Below are positions 1 through 8,978 of a stretch of DNA of 46,389 bases, piece by piece. The position numbers and the translations under genes are program-made. The first letter of the stretch is position 1; every line of letters begins with the position of its first letter. The notes below the pieces were generated by a model. The model was not told the origin of the DNA. It worked only from the letters and a program-made list of their open reading frames with translations, and did no database searches. The stretch comes from Flavobacteriaceae bacterium (GTDB lineage: Bacteria; Bacteroidota; Bacteroidia; Flavobacteriales; Flavobacteriaceae), in the NCBI GenBank assembly GCA_013215105.1, contig JABSPL010000152.1, forward strand, positions 1 to 46,389. The letters run 5' to 3'.

Positions 1-136
1 AAAAATAGAATGTTTGAGGAGGAACGACGAGTTACTATTTTTAGCTATATAGCTATTAGTAAGGTAGTTTTTTGACTACGAGGCTAGGAGTTTTTGATTC
101 TTTTTTGTCTATGCAAAAAGAATATAATAAGGTTTT
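1..136. other. Left edge, no supported gene
   Basis: AT-rich stretch with stops in all forward frames close to the following gene. One frame is open from the window edge to a TGA near position 75 and could be the tail of a gene lying outside, but it matches nothing I recognise. Two in-frame TAA codons at 125-130 lie directly before the GFMPRN coding sequence that starts at 131, so the next gene is cut here rather than continued upstream. Confidence 0.4.
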
Positions 137-1513
137 ATGCCGAGGAACCACCAATTTGGTTTTGTGTTTTCTGATTATGTTAAGAGTGATAAGAATGAAG
201 ATAATGAAACTTTACACACCTTAGCTCATGAACTAGGGCATGGAGTGTTTGGTTTGGAGCATAGTGATAATAAGGATTTACTAATGTATGGCGAGGCTGA
301 TGGAGGTGAGAATTTTACTCACATGGATTGGGACACTATGCATGCTGCTGGGTTTAAGCTGTATTTGTTCGATAGTGATGCTGATGGGGAGTTGAATAAT
401 CCTAATCCTTTGGGAAGTCTATGGAATGTAGGTGAAAGTATTAAAAGATCTGTTTCGGAATATCTAAAAAGCACTTACACTTTTATATTTGAAGATTCAA
501 AAAAGACATTATTTAAAGATAAATACGATAAAAACTACTTCTTACTTCAAATGTTAAAGAAAATACGAGAGAAAGGAGAATGTGACTTATCAAAAGGTAC
601 ATATGTTTTTAATAAGGAAACAGAAATAGAAGGAGTAAAACTAGAGAAAGTAAGATTGATAGTAAAAAATAAGATTGAAGGTAAACTAGACGATGCTAAC
701 TGGGAAGTGAGTATCTATAATGGCCGTCTTAATGATTTTGAGTCTAGAGAGGGGCATTTACTAGATAAAGTGGAGTATATTGTGGATGGGAAAGTGTATA
801 TTACATTCGCAGTTCCTCCTAATAAAGGCGAGTTTTTTAAGGAGTATTTGTTTAGTATAGATATAAAAGCACTAAACAAGAAAACTCTTGGTCTTAGCTC
901 TAAAGCTACTAAGGTTCGCGATGAGTTAAAGGTAACAGGTTCTGCTTGTAATTTGTGTGTAAGAAGTGCGGTATATCTTATAAAAAATGATTCTTTATTG
1001 TTTCCTGAGATAAAGCCGACTTGGAATAATTATGCTGACCCTAATGATAATTACAAACTTAAAATAATAACAGGAAAGATTTCAGTTAATGGTAAAGCAA
1101 AGTACATAAAAGAAGATTTTGACGATATAGGTACAGATACCGATATAAATGGTACGTATGAAGAAATTAAAAAAACTAAAGACCAAACTTGGAGTGAATT
1201 CTTTAAAGCATTACAAGACAAAGCAGATAATGCTGAGATAATAATAGGAACTATGATGGGAAGTGGCGATGTAGGACATATAGTTATGATAACACCTGGA
1301 GGGTTGGTAAGGATAGATAGTAAAAAATATGATGATAGAACAGATATTGAAAAAGGTTTTACAAGTGGGGCAGGTGATAGAGAGATTATAACTAAGCTAC
1401 CTAGAGTACTAGAGTGTGGAAGTACGCATAGAGAAACAGAAGCTCCTTTATCTTTGAGAATATCTTATACAGCAGCTACAACAAAACTAAAATGGTACAA
1501 ATACATAAAATAA
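137..1513 (+). CDS. 5'-truncated surface protein with HExxH module and C-terminal candidate amidase toxin
   Basis: 458 aa. The first 75 residues match the HELGH-type metallopeptidase-like module found inside very large flavobacterial surface/RHS-like proteins: zincin motif H31-E32-L-G-H35 with a third His at 42, then an acidic DxDxDG stretch near 80. In those proteins a conserved GFMPRN-FGF segment sits mid-protein; here it lies at the very start, behind two stop codons, so the large N-terminal part is missing. Residues 85-250 are unrecognised. Residues 265-440 have a CNLCVR motif (C271, C274) and a GHIVMITPGG motif (H381). This Cys-then-His order is what NlpC/P60 and Tae-like peptidoglycan amidases show. 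There is no signal peptide. I read it as a displaced toxin tip of a polymorphic toxin. The amidase assignment is inference; the peptidase-like module is solid. Confidence 0.65.
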   Translation: MPRNHQFGFVFSDYVKSDKNEDNETLHTLAHELGHGVFGLEHSDNKDLLMYGEADGGENFTHMDWDTMHAAGFKLYLFDSDADGELNNPNPLGSLWNVGESIKRSVSEYLKSTYTFIFEDSKKTLFKDKYDKNYFLLQMLKKIREKGECDLSKGTYVFNKETEIEGVKLEKVRLIVKNKIEGKLDDANWEVSIYNGRLNDFESREGHLLDKVEYIVDGKVYITFAVPPNKGEFFKEYLFSIDIKALNKKTLGLSSKATKVRDELKVTGSACNLCVRSAVYLIKNDSLLFPEIKPTWNNYADPNDNYKLKIITGKISVNGKAKYIKEDFDDIGTDTDINGTYEEIKKTKDQTWSEFFKALQDKADNAEIIIGTMMGSGDVGHIVMITPGGLVRIDSKKYDDRTDIEKGFTSGAGDREIITKLPRVLECGSTHRETEAPLSLRISYTAATTKLKWYKYIK

Positions 1514-2574
1514 ACAATGTGAATAAATTAATTAAATCGTTATTAATAATATTATTAATAAACATATCTTGTGTGTTTTCTCAAGAAGAGAAGAAGGTTT
1601 TAAAACTAACAGAGGAAGAAATAGTGTATCATAAATATCATAAGGATTCATATAAAACTTTTTCTATGGATGGTATTGTAAATGATAATTTATCTTTTAG
1701 GAGTTCAGAACGTCAAAACGATGTTTTTATTAGGAAGTACTATATCTTTAATGAAATTGATTTATCCTTTAAAAAGACAGAAGCACCAATACATGATAAA
1801 ATTAGACTTGTAAACTCTAATGACAGGAGAGATAATTTAACTTATTATTCCTACGCTTTTTCTTCAAGCGATGCAGAGATATTAAAGTTGGAGTATAAAG
1901 ATAAAGTTTACACCTTGGATACGATACATAGTATGTCATATCTTAAAGCTAATTTCTCAGATGATTTAAAACATATTATAGTAAGTACTACATCCGATAG
2001 AACAGACTGGCATACACCCGAAATAGACGACAAACTAAGAATATACAACCTAGAAAACATAGATAAAGGAGAAATAAAAAAGGAGGTTTTACCTATTAAA
2101 TACCCATCTAACGGTATGGTAGTAAATAATATGCTTTTCTTCCAAAAGGTAAATGTGAAATTCAAAGGTATAAGTGATTTATTTCAGACTGATATTTATA
2201 AAACGACTGCTTTTAACCTAAAAGATACCGTAAAAGTAGCTGCTTATGCCAAAATAAGAGTAATAAGCCCTGATGGAAAGTATATACTAGGTTCTAGAGA
2301 TTGGGATATCCCAAATGGTTCTACTGCTATCTTCAATGTAGAAACAGGTAAATATCAGTTGTTAATAGGTCGTGAATATCATAAAGTAAAAGCTTTTTAT
2401 TCTCATAGAAAGAAGAAGTTTGGTTTTGTTTTCAAAGGAAAGATAGTATATATAGATATACCTAAGGAGTTTCCATATGATTCATTCCAAAGAGAAAACC
2501 GTGATTTACCAGATTTCTTTGATGTTGATTTCTACAAGAAACATAAGCATAAACCTTTTAAAGATGAGTTGTAG
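1492..2574 (+). CDS. Exported beta-propeller-like protein, possible immunity partner
   Basis: 360 aa from the ATG, which overlaps the upstream gene by 22 nt. A GTG at 1519 is an equally plausible start, placing a hydrophobic signal segment (LLIILLINISCVFSQ) close to the N-terminus; the SQ ending is typical of flavobacterial signal peptidase I sites, so the protein is probably periplasmic or outer-membrane associated. The body has short repeats such as FSDDLKHIIVS and ISPDGKYILGSR, typical of TolB/WD40-like beta-propeller blades. The tight overlap with a gene whose C-terminus looks like a peptidoglycan amidase suggests an immunity protein acting outside the cytoplasm. That role is inferred from position and export only; I do not recognise the family. 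Confidence 0.6.
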   Translation: MVQIHKINNVNKLIKSLLIILLINISCVFSQEEKKVLKLTEEEIVYHKYHKDSYKTFSMDGIVNDNLSFRSSERQNDVFIRKYYIFNEIDLSFKKTEAPIHDKIRLVNSNDRRDNLTYYSYAFSSSDAEILKLEYKDKVYTLDTIHSMSYLKANFSDDLKHIIVSTTSDRTDWHTPEIDDKLRIYNLENIDKGEIKKEVLPIKYPSNGMVVNNMLFFQKVNVKFKGISDLFQTDIYKTTAFNLKDTVKVAAYAKIRVISPDGKYILGSRDWDIPNGSTAIFNVETGKYQLLIGREYHKVKAFYSHRKKKFGFVFKGKIVYIDIPKEFPYDSFQRENRDLPDFFDVDFYKKHKHKPFKDEL

Positions 2575-2793
2575 TCCTTAATAGGTAAGTTCGGGCTGTG
2601 GCATGCCATTCAGCAGGAAGTGAATGTTGTTTTGGTTAGTGTGAATGGCAGTGCCATACCCAAAGAAAGAGATGCAGAGGAGTATTTGAACCGAGTTTAT
2701 GGCAAAGCAGGGGTTAAGTTTAGCGTTGATACTGATAAGATAAAGATAGGCCAGAAAACTTTAGAGATAGGTGATAGTAAAATGCTATTATAA
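2575..2793 (+). pseudogene. Fragment of the pre-peptidase region of a large surface/toxin protein
   Basis: Starting right after the TAG of the preceding gene and in its frame, 72 codons read through (GKFGLWHAIQQEVNVV, then YLNRVYGKAGVKF and LEIGDSKML) to a TAA. There is no start codon at its head. From memory of the family, this segment lies upstream of the GFMPRN/HELGH module in large flavobacterial proteins, that is, the part missing from the gene at 137. It therefore looks like a leftover of a second copy of the core protein, or recombination homology placed after a displaced toxin-immunity cassette. Confidence 0.6.
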
Positions 2794-3006
2794 AGAAAAA
2801 TAATTGAGCACCGCTAGTATATCGGTCTCGGTTATGGTACTACCTCTTAGCGTCATAAGCTCAGTAATATCGTCAATATCATTGATATTTACGTCTAGTA
2901 CTCTTGCAGTGTACTGGTCTGGTTCTCCTATCAATAAGGTTTCTACTAATGCGTATTTAAGTATATTTGTAAGTGTTAAATTAATACATCTAGCTATTGT
3001 AATAGA
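2788..3006 (-). pseudogene. Fragment of HU-like DNA-binding domain protein
   Basis: On the minus strand a 72-codon frame reads ILKYALVETLLIGEPDQY, then DDITELMTLRGSTITETD and ILAVLNYF. This is the pattern of the N-terminal HU-like domain of Bacteroidota proteins in the HU-DNA-binding/DUF4469 group (KYxLVEN-xPxDYxAxV, RGSTxTxxDxLAVL). No ATG, GTG or TTG begins the frame, an in-frame stop lies just upstream (3007-3009), and the frame ends two residues past the motif at the junction with the plus-strand fragment. Full-length relatives continue for more than 60 further residues, so both ends are lost. Confidence 0.6.
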
Positions 3007-3043
3007 CTATTTATTATAGAGTTATGATCTCTTGAATGTGGTA

Positions 3044-3106
3044 TGTTTTAATGTTAATTCATAATTAACAATTAACAATTAATAATTATGAATTAACATT
3101 AAAACA
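3044..3106. terminator. 24-bp perfect inverted repeat
   Basis: Arms 3044-3067 and 3083-3106 are perfectly complementary, with a 15-nt AT-rich loop. The stem is almost entirely A/T with no T-tract after it, so it is not a classical terminator. It separates the decayed toxin locus from the DUF2723 gene and may be a transcript barrier, a cruciform-forming site or a leftover of a rearrangement. Confidence 0.5.
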
Positions 3107-3148
3107 CTCGATATTCTCATAAATACGTCTTTATAACAAAAAAATAAT

Positions 3149-3156
3149 TAAATTCG
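3149..3156 (+). promoter_or_regulatory. Possible -7 element for the DUF2723 gene
   Basis: TAAATTCG matches the Bacteroidota -7 consensus TAnnTTTG at seven of eight positions and lies 26 nt before the ATG. No clear TTTG element is visible at the expected distance upstream. Confidence 0.35.
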
Positions 3157-3182
3157 CAAAGGCTATATAATAAACAATAAAT

Positions 3183-6100
3183 ATGAATTTAGTAAAATTT
3201 AGGAAGTGGGAGACCATTTTAGGTTGGATAGTATTTGCAATATCCTTAGTTACTTACACATTAACTATGGAACCAACGGTTAGTTTTTGGGACTGTGGAG
3301 AGTATATTTCTACCTCGGTAAACTTAGAAGTTGGTCACCCTCCAGGTGCTCCTTTGTACCAGATATTAGGTGCTTTCTTTGCTATGTTTGCCTTAGATGT
3401 TACAGGTATTGCTAGTATGGTCAACTTTATGTCGGCTATTTCTAGTGCTTTTACTATTCTGTTTTTGTTTTGGTCTATAACTATTTTGCTACGTAAACTT
3501 ATAACTCGTAACGGCGATAAGCTTGATCAAAATAACTATAAAGCCATATTGGCTAGTGGTGTTGTAGGGGCTTTGTCTTATACGTTTTCCGATTCTTTTT
3601 GGTTTTCGGCAGTAGAGGCAGAGGTTTACGCTATGTCGTCTATGCTTATGGCATTGCTGTTATACCTAGCATTACGTTGGGAGGCCGATATGCACAAGCC
3701 AAGAGGTCACAAATGGTTACTTATGATTTCGTATGTAGTCGGTTTGTCGTTCGGCGTACATGTACTTACACTTTTGGTAATACCTTCTATAGTTTTTATA
3801 TATATATTCAAAAACTATAAAGACCTTAATAAGGTACAATTCGTAATAGCAAACATAGTTTCTATAGCTGTTTTGGCATTTATATTTAAGTTCTTATTTC
3901 CTTTTACTTTACTGTTGTTTAGTGTTAGCGAATTGTTCTTTATCAACACTATTGGATTGCCTTTTAACTCAGGGACTATCATAGTGGGGCTTGGGCTTAT
4001 AGCTTTGTTTTACTTTCTTATCAGGTATAGTCGTAGGAAAAACTTGGTGCAGCTTAACACTATAGTACTAAGTATTTTGTTTGTTATGATAGGTTTTTCT
4101 TCTTGGATGATGTTGCCTATACGTGCCAATGCTAAGACTATTATTAACGAAAATAATCCTTCGAGTGCTAGGGAATTGTTGGCGTATTATAACAGAGAGC
4201 AGTATGGTGATGCTAATGTGTTTTACGACAAAAGTTATACATTTATATTTAACAGAGAGCAAGACGCGGACAACCCTTATAAAGATGCTAAGCCTAAATA
4301 CGAGAAAGACGAAAAAGCAGGGAAGTATATAATAGTTAACAACTACAAAGATGCTGATCTTAACTTTTCGGACAGACATAAGGGATTTATGCCTAGGATG
4401 GTAAACACATCCAGTTCGACTATCAAAAACTATATAGGAATAACTGGTAATTACCCTAATGTAACGGTAAAGCCCAAATACGAGATAGACCCTGTTTATC
4501 AGGATGCTTACCCTAGAATAGTTGAAAACTTTAACGGTTTTATGACCGAATTGAAAGATGGAAATGTCAATATAGACGAATACATCAAATATATACGTAC
4601 TTATTCTGAATTCCTTTATATACATCAGCCTACTTTTATAGATAATATGTCTTATATGGCTAGGTTCCAGATAAGCTATATGTATTTGCGTTATTTTATG
4701 TGGAACTTCGTAGGGAAGCAAAACGATGTGCAAGGTAATGGTAATTTGGATATTTTCGACGGAAACTGGATAAGCGGTATAGACTATTTTGATGAGGCTA
4801 GACTAGGTTCGCAAGACTCATTACCTACCGAAATATCCGAAAATAAGGGTAGAGCTAAGTATTATTTTTTACCGTTTATATTAGGATTTATAGGTTTGTT
4901 TTATCAAGTAAGAAGAGATGAAAAGTCGTTTTATGTAACTTTATTATTCTTCTTGTTTACAGGTTTAGCAGTTATATTTTATACTAACCAGAAGCCTTTC
5001 GAAGTAAGAGAGAGAGACTATGCGGTAGTTGGTTCGTTCTATATATTTGCACTTTGGATAGGTATAGGAGTGTTTGCTATATACGAAAAGGTAAAGAACT
5101 TTATAAGCCCTAAAGTGGCAGGTTATGTAGTGGGTACGGTTTGTTTACTAGCAGTACCAGTACTTATGGCTTCGGAAAACTGGGCAGGACACGATAGGTC
5201 GGGTAGGTATTTGGCACAGTTAAACGGAAAAGCATATATGGCTTCGTGTCAAGAAAACGCTATACTGTTTACTATAGGCGATAACGATACTTTCCCGCTT
5301 TGGTATGCGCAGCAAGTAGAAGGGTTTAGGACCGATATAAAACTTGTAAACACTAGCTTGTTAGCTACCGATTGGTATATAGATCAGATGAAAAGTAAGA
5401 CTTATAAGGCAGAGCCTATACCGTCGCAACTTACTCACGATGACTACAAATACGGTTCGTTAGAAATAGCTTATAATACTGATGCTAACAAAGAGCAAAG
5501 ATGGGATATAAAAGACTTTATGACCATAATACAGAGTAAAAGTAAGAGAACTTATATAGAAACTCACTTAGGACATAAAGAAAAAACTTACACTACTAAC
5601 AAGTTAAGAATATATGTAGACAAGGCTGCAGTACTGAGAAACAAGATAGTTCCCGTAAAAGATTCGGCACTTATAGTTCCTTATATCGATATAGATATAG
5701 ACCCAGATGCACTGTCTAAAAACAGAATAATGATGCTTGATATATTAGCAAACAACAACTGGGAGCGTCCTATATATTTTACTGGTGGAGCTAGTGCTGC
5801 CGAGGAGTATATATGGTTAAAGGATTATCTGCAATTAGATGGTTTGGCATTGAAGTTTGTACCTATCAAAACCCCTTCGGCAGATGTTAGTTTGTTCGAT
5901 ATTGGTAGGATAGATACTGATATTATGTATAAGAACATGATGGCTTTTGACTATAATAATGTTAATAACCCTGACCTTAATATAGATGAACAATCAAGAA
6001 AGATATCTATTACTTATAGGAATTCGTTCTTGAGGCTTGCAGAAGCATTTATGAAAGAAAACAATAACGAGAAAGCTAAGGAAGTATTAGACTTTTCGTT

Positions 6101-6512
6101 AGATAAATTTCCTATAAAACGATTTGGACATTATAGTCTTTGCCTTGGTTATCCTGAATATTACTACAGAATAGACGATATAGAAAAAGCAAGAGAATGT
6201 ACTCAGGTACTTCTGGAAATAACGCAAGAGAGATTGGTTTATTACAGTACTTTTAGCTATGCTTTTATAGATGAATTGATAGACGAGATAGATAGAAATT
6301 TATATATGTATAAGACTATTTTGGAAACTGCTCAGACGTACGATAGCGAAGAGTATAATACTAAATTAGAAGAGGCGTTTGTAGAGCATATAAAACTATT
6401 CGAAACTCTTATGGAAAACGAAGAGTTAGGTGAAGATGTACAGCAAGAAGAATTTCAGCAACAAGAAACGCAAGAATTAGAAGAGCAGATGGGAGAGAAA
6501 GATAGTTTATAA
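3183..6512 (+). CDS. DUF2723 GT-C-type membrane protein
   Basis: 1109 aa. The N-terminal half has about a dozen membrane helices. Right after the first helix is the SFWDCGEYI segment, the conserved acidic motif of DUF2723 (PF11028). The family includes human TMEM260, a protein O-mannosyltransferase, so a lipid-linked-sugar glycosyltransferase with a GT-C fold is likely. Helices resume around residues 560-680, followed by a large soluble domain (about 690-1050) with helical, TPR-like spacing near the end (ENNNEKAKEVLDFSLDKF). The tail is strongly Gln/Glu-rich. Expected in the inner membrane with the catalytic loop facing the periplasm. Transcribed alone: its own promoter-like element lies upstream and a terminator overlaps its stop codon. 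Donor and acceptor cannot be read from sequence. Confidence 0.9.
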   Translation: MNLVKFRKWETILGWIVFAISLVTYTLTMEPTVSFWDCGEYISTSVNLEVGHPPGAPLYQILGAFFAMFALDVTGIASMVNFMSAISSAFTILFLFWSITILLRKLITRNGDKLDQNNYKAILASGVVGALSYTFSDSFWFSAVEAEVYAMSSMLMALLLYLALRWEADMHKPRGHKWLLMISYVVGLSFGVHVLTLLVIPSIVFIYIFKNYKDLNKVQFVIANIVSIAVLAFIFKFLFPFTLLLFSVSELFFINTIGLPFNSGTIIVGLGLIALFYFLIRYSRRKNLVQLNTIVLSILFVMIGFSSWMMLPIRANAKTIINENNPSSARELLAYYNREQYGDANVFYDKSYTFIFNREQDADNPYKDAKPKYEKDEKAGKYIIVNNYKDADLNFSDRHKGFMPRMVNTSSSTIKNYIGITGNYPNVTVKPKYEIDPVYQDAYPRIVENFNGFMTELKDGNVNIDEYIKYIRTYSEFLYIHQPTFIDNMSYMARFQISYMYLRYFMWNFVGKQNDVQGNGNLDIFDGNWISGIDYFDEARLGSQDSLPTEISENKGRAKYYFLPFILGFIGLFYQVRRDEKSFYVTLLFFLFTGLAVIFYTNQKPFEVRERDYAVVGSFYIFALWIGIGVFAIYEKVKNFISPKVAGYVVGTVCLLAVPVLMASENWAGHDRSGRYLAQLNGKAYMASCQENAILFTIGDNDTFPLWYAQQVEGFRTDIKLVNTSLLATDWYIDQMKSKTYKAEPIPSQLTHDDYKYGSLEIAYNTDANKEQRWDIKDFMTIIQSKSKRTYIETHLGHKEKTYTTNKLRIYVDKAAVLRNKIVPVKDSALIVPYIDIDIDPDALSKNRIMMLDILANNNWERPIYFTGGASAAEEYIWLKDYLQLDGLALKFVPIKTPSADVSLFDIGRIDTDIMYKNMMAFDYNNVNNPDLNIDEQSRKISITYRNSFLRLAEAFMKENNNEKAKEVLDFSLDKFPIKRFGHYSLCLGYPEYYYRIDDIEKARECTQVLLEITQERLVYYSTFSYAFIDELIDEIDRNLYMYKTILETAQTYDSEEYNTKLEEAFVEHIKLFETLMENEELGEDVQQEEFQQQETQELEEQMGEKDSL

Positions 6513-6525
6513 AAACTATCTTTTT
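6498..6525 (+). terminator. Terminator overlapping the DUF2723 stop codon
   Basis: Arms 6498-6508 and 6513-6523 pair perfectly (11 bp, 4-nt loop), followed by TTATT. The left arm lies in the last codons of the DUF2723 gene. Confidence 0.6.
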
Positions 6526-6587
6526 ATTAAAGCTCGGTTTGTTATATTGTTTAAGTTTGCATTGTTATAAAAATAAATAGAATACAG

Positions 6588-8963
6588 ATGGCTAAAAAGA
6601 AGATTAAGAAGGTGAGTAAAAGAGTGTCGATATTTAAGAATAGCCAATACAGGACTGTGTTTGGGGCTTTCTTGACGCTTTTTGCTTTGTTCCTTGTGCT
6701 GTCTATAGTTTCTTATTTTTTTAACTGGGAAGTAGACCAAAGTACCCTTAGTAATATGGGCGACAAGAATATAAAGGCAAGCAATCTGTTAGGGAAAGCA
6801 GGGGCTCTATTCGGAGAATTCTTCGTTTATAAAGGCTTTGGTATTTCGTCTTTGACCTTTGCTTTTCTGTTGTTTTTCACTGGGATGTTTATACTACTAG
6901 AAACCCCAGTGAAGAAACTTTACAAATACTGGTTCGGTTCGTTCATAGTAGTAATATGGATATCGGTTACTTTAGGCTTTTTGTCGGGGAAGTATATAAT
7001 TCTATCAGGGATTATAGGTTTCGAAATAAACGAATATTTACAAGCTTTTATAGGCAAATCAGGACTTTGGATACTACTTGTTTTTATAGCTTTGACTTAT
7101 GTTTCTATAGTTTTTAAACTATCGTTAAGCGACGTTATAGCTAAGTTATCTTCAGTAAAAACTAAGCTAAAAGACGATATAGATAGTGTAAGCGATGCTA
7201 CGGCCAATATAACGGTAAAAGGTAGAGTAGAGTCTTCCGCAGAAAATAAACCTAAGGCAGATAGTGTGAGTTTTGATATAAACCAGCCTAAGGGCGAAGA
7301 CGATAATACTGTAAACTCACTTACCAGCGAGACGGTTTTTAAAGTAGATAAGCCTAAAGTAGAAGAAACTTTATCTAGCGAAGACTTAACTATAAAGATA
7401 AAGCAAGCTGTTGACGAAGATAGAGTAGACGAGAACTTAGCCGATAAACTAGTTGCTGATTTTGGCGAATTTGATCCTACATTGGAACTACACAATTTTC
7501 AGTTTCCTTCTCTTAATTTACTTAAAGAATATAACGAGACTATATCGGTTGACTCTACAGAGTTAGAAGAGAACAAAAACCGAATAGTAGAGACTCTTAA
7601 TAACTACAAAATAGGTATAACTCAGATAAAAGCGACTGTAGGGCCTACGGTTACTTTGTACGAGATAATCCCGGAGGCAGGAGTAAGAATATCGAAGATA
7701 AAAAATCTTGAAGACGATATAGCACTTTCGCTTTCGGCATTGGGGATAAGAATAATCGCACCTATACCAGGGAAAGGAACTATAGGTATAGAAGTTCCTA
7801 ATAATAGTCCTACGGTGGTTTCTATAAAGTCGGTATTGTCGTCTAAGAAGTTTCAGGAGGCGAATATGCATTTGCCTATAGCTTTGGGTAAAAACATATC
7901 GAACGAGACTGTAGTTGTTGACCTTGCTAAGATGCCTCACTTGCTGATGGCTGGTGCTACAGGTCAGGGTAAATCGGTTGGGCTTAATACTGTTTTGGCT
8001 TCTATTCTTTACAAAAAGCATCCTGCGGAAGTTAAATTTGTACTTATTGATCCTAAAAAGGTAGAACTTACACTTTTCAATAAAATAGAAAGACATTACT
8101 TAGCTAAACTACCAAACAGTGAAGATGCTATAATAACCGATACTAAGAAGGTGGTAAACACTCTTAATTCGTTATGTATAGAGATGGATAATAGGTATGA
8201 GTTGTTAAAAAATGCTTATGTAAGAAATATAGCAGAGTACAACGAGAAGTTCAAAAAGCGTAAGTTAAATCCTGAGGATGGGCATTCTTTTATGCCTTAT
8301 ATAGTGTTGGTAATAGATGAGTTTGCCGACCTTATAATGACAGCTGGTAAAGAGGTAGAAATGCCAATAGCTAGGATAGCCCAGCTTGCCAGAGCTATAG
8401 GGATACACCTTATAGTAGCAACTCAAAGGCCATCGGTTAACGTGATTACGGGAGTTATAAAAGCTAACTTCCCGGCAAGAATAGCATTTAGAGTAAGTTC
8501 TAAAATAGATTCTAGGACTATACTTGACGGGCCAGGAGCTGACCAGTTGATAGGTAAAGGAGATATGCTTTATTCGGGAGGAAATGAAGTAATAAGAATA
8601 CAATGTGCGTTTATAGATACTCCCGAAGTAGAGGCTATAACCGATTTTATAGGTTCGCAAAAGGCTTATCCTGATGCTTATTTGTTACCAGAATACGTAG
8701 GAGAAGAAGGCGAAGAAAACATAGATATAGACATAGCTGACAGAGACAAAATGTTTTATGAAGCTGCTATGGTTATAATAAATGCACAGCAAGGTTCTAC
8801 CTCGCTAATACAGAGGAAACTAAAACTAGGCTATAACAGGTCTGGTAGAATAATAGATCAATTAGAAGCAGCAGGGATAGTAGGACAGTTCGAAGGTAGT
8901 AAAGCCAGAAAGGTTTTGGTGCTTGACGAGATGGCTTTAAAAACCCTATTAGAAAACGAATAA
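6588..8963 (+). CDS. ftsK: DNA translocase FtsK/SpoIIIE
   Basis: 791 aa. Four to five N-terminal membrane helices (about residues 20-180) anchor the protein at the septum. An acidic variable linker (about 190-310) follows, then the alpha/beta motor: Walker A GATGQGKS at 456-463, Walker B LVIDEFADL near 577, and the ATQRPSVNVITG segment near 620. A C-terminal winged-helix gamma domain (about 725-790, SLIQRKLKLGYNRSGR) reads KOPS sites. Role: pumps chromosome ends through the closing septum and activates dif recombination. Length is normal for Bacteroidota. First gene of a compact run with the LolA-like gene, lptG and ribB, with 15-nt, 7-nt and overlapping junctions, so co-transcription is likely. 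Confidence 0.96.
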   Translation: MAKKKIKKVSKRVSIFKNSQYRTVFGAFLTLFALFLVLSIVSYFFNWEVDQSTLSNMGDKNIKASNLLGKAGALFGEFFVYKGFGISSLTFAFLLFFTGMFILLETPVKKLYKYWFGSFIVVIWISVTLGFLSGKYIILSGIIGFEINEYLQAFIGKSGLWILLVFIALTYVSIVFKLSLSDVIAKLSSVKTKLKDDIDSVSDATANITVKGRVESSAENKPKADSVSFDINQPKGEDDNTVNSLTSETVFKVDKPKVEETLSSEDLTIKIKQAVDEDRVDENLADKLVADFGEFDPTLELHNFQFPSLNLLKEYNETISVDSTELEENKNRIVETLNNYKIGITQIKATVGPTVTLYEIIPEAGVRISKIKNLEDDIALSLSALGIRIIAPIPGKGTIGIEVPNNSPTVVSIKSVLSSKKFQEANMHLPIALGKNISNETVVVDLAKMPHLLMAGATGQGKSVGLNTVLASILYKKHPAEVKFVLIDPKKVELTLFNKIERHYLAKLPNSEDAIITDTKKVVNTLNSLCIEMDNRYELLKNAYVRNIAEYNEKFKKRKLNPEDGHSFMPYIVLVIDEFADLIMTAGKEVEMPIARIAQLARAIGIHLIVATQRPSVNVITGVIKANFPARIAFRVSSKIDSRTILDGPGADQLIGKGDMLYSGGNEVIRIQCAFIDTPEVEAITDFIGSQKAYPDAYLLPEYVGEEGEENIDIDIADRDKMFYEAAMVIINAQQGSTSLIQRKLKLGYNRSGRIIDQLEAAGIVGQFEGSKARKVLVLDEMALKTLLENE

Positions 8964-8978
8964 ATAAAAAACAAAAAT

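Noticed and set aside
2804-3019. Plus-strand 71-codon frame rich in Ser/Val/Ile
   Set aside because: The opposite strand reads a recognisable HU-like domain over the same bases, so the plus frame is its shadow.
4068-4733. 221-codon open frame on the minus strand inside the DUF2723 gene
   Set aside because: It is antisense to a clear protein family and its translation has no recognisable domain, consistent with codon-bias shadow.
7097-8660. Long minus-strand frames inside ftsK
   Set aside because: They mirror the FtsK linker and motor coding sequence and show no family pattern.
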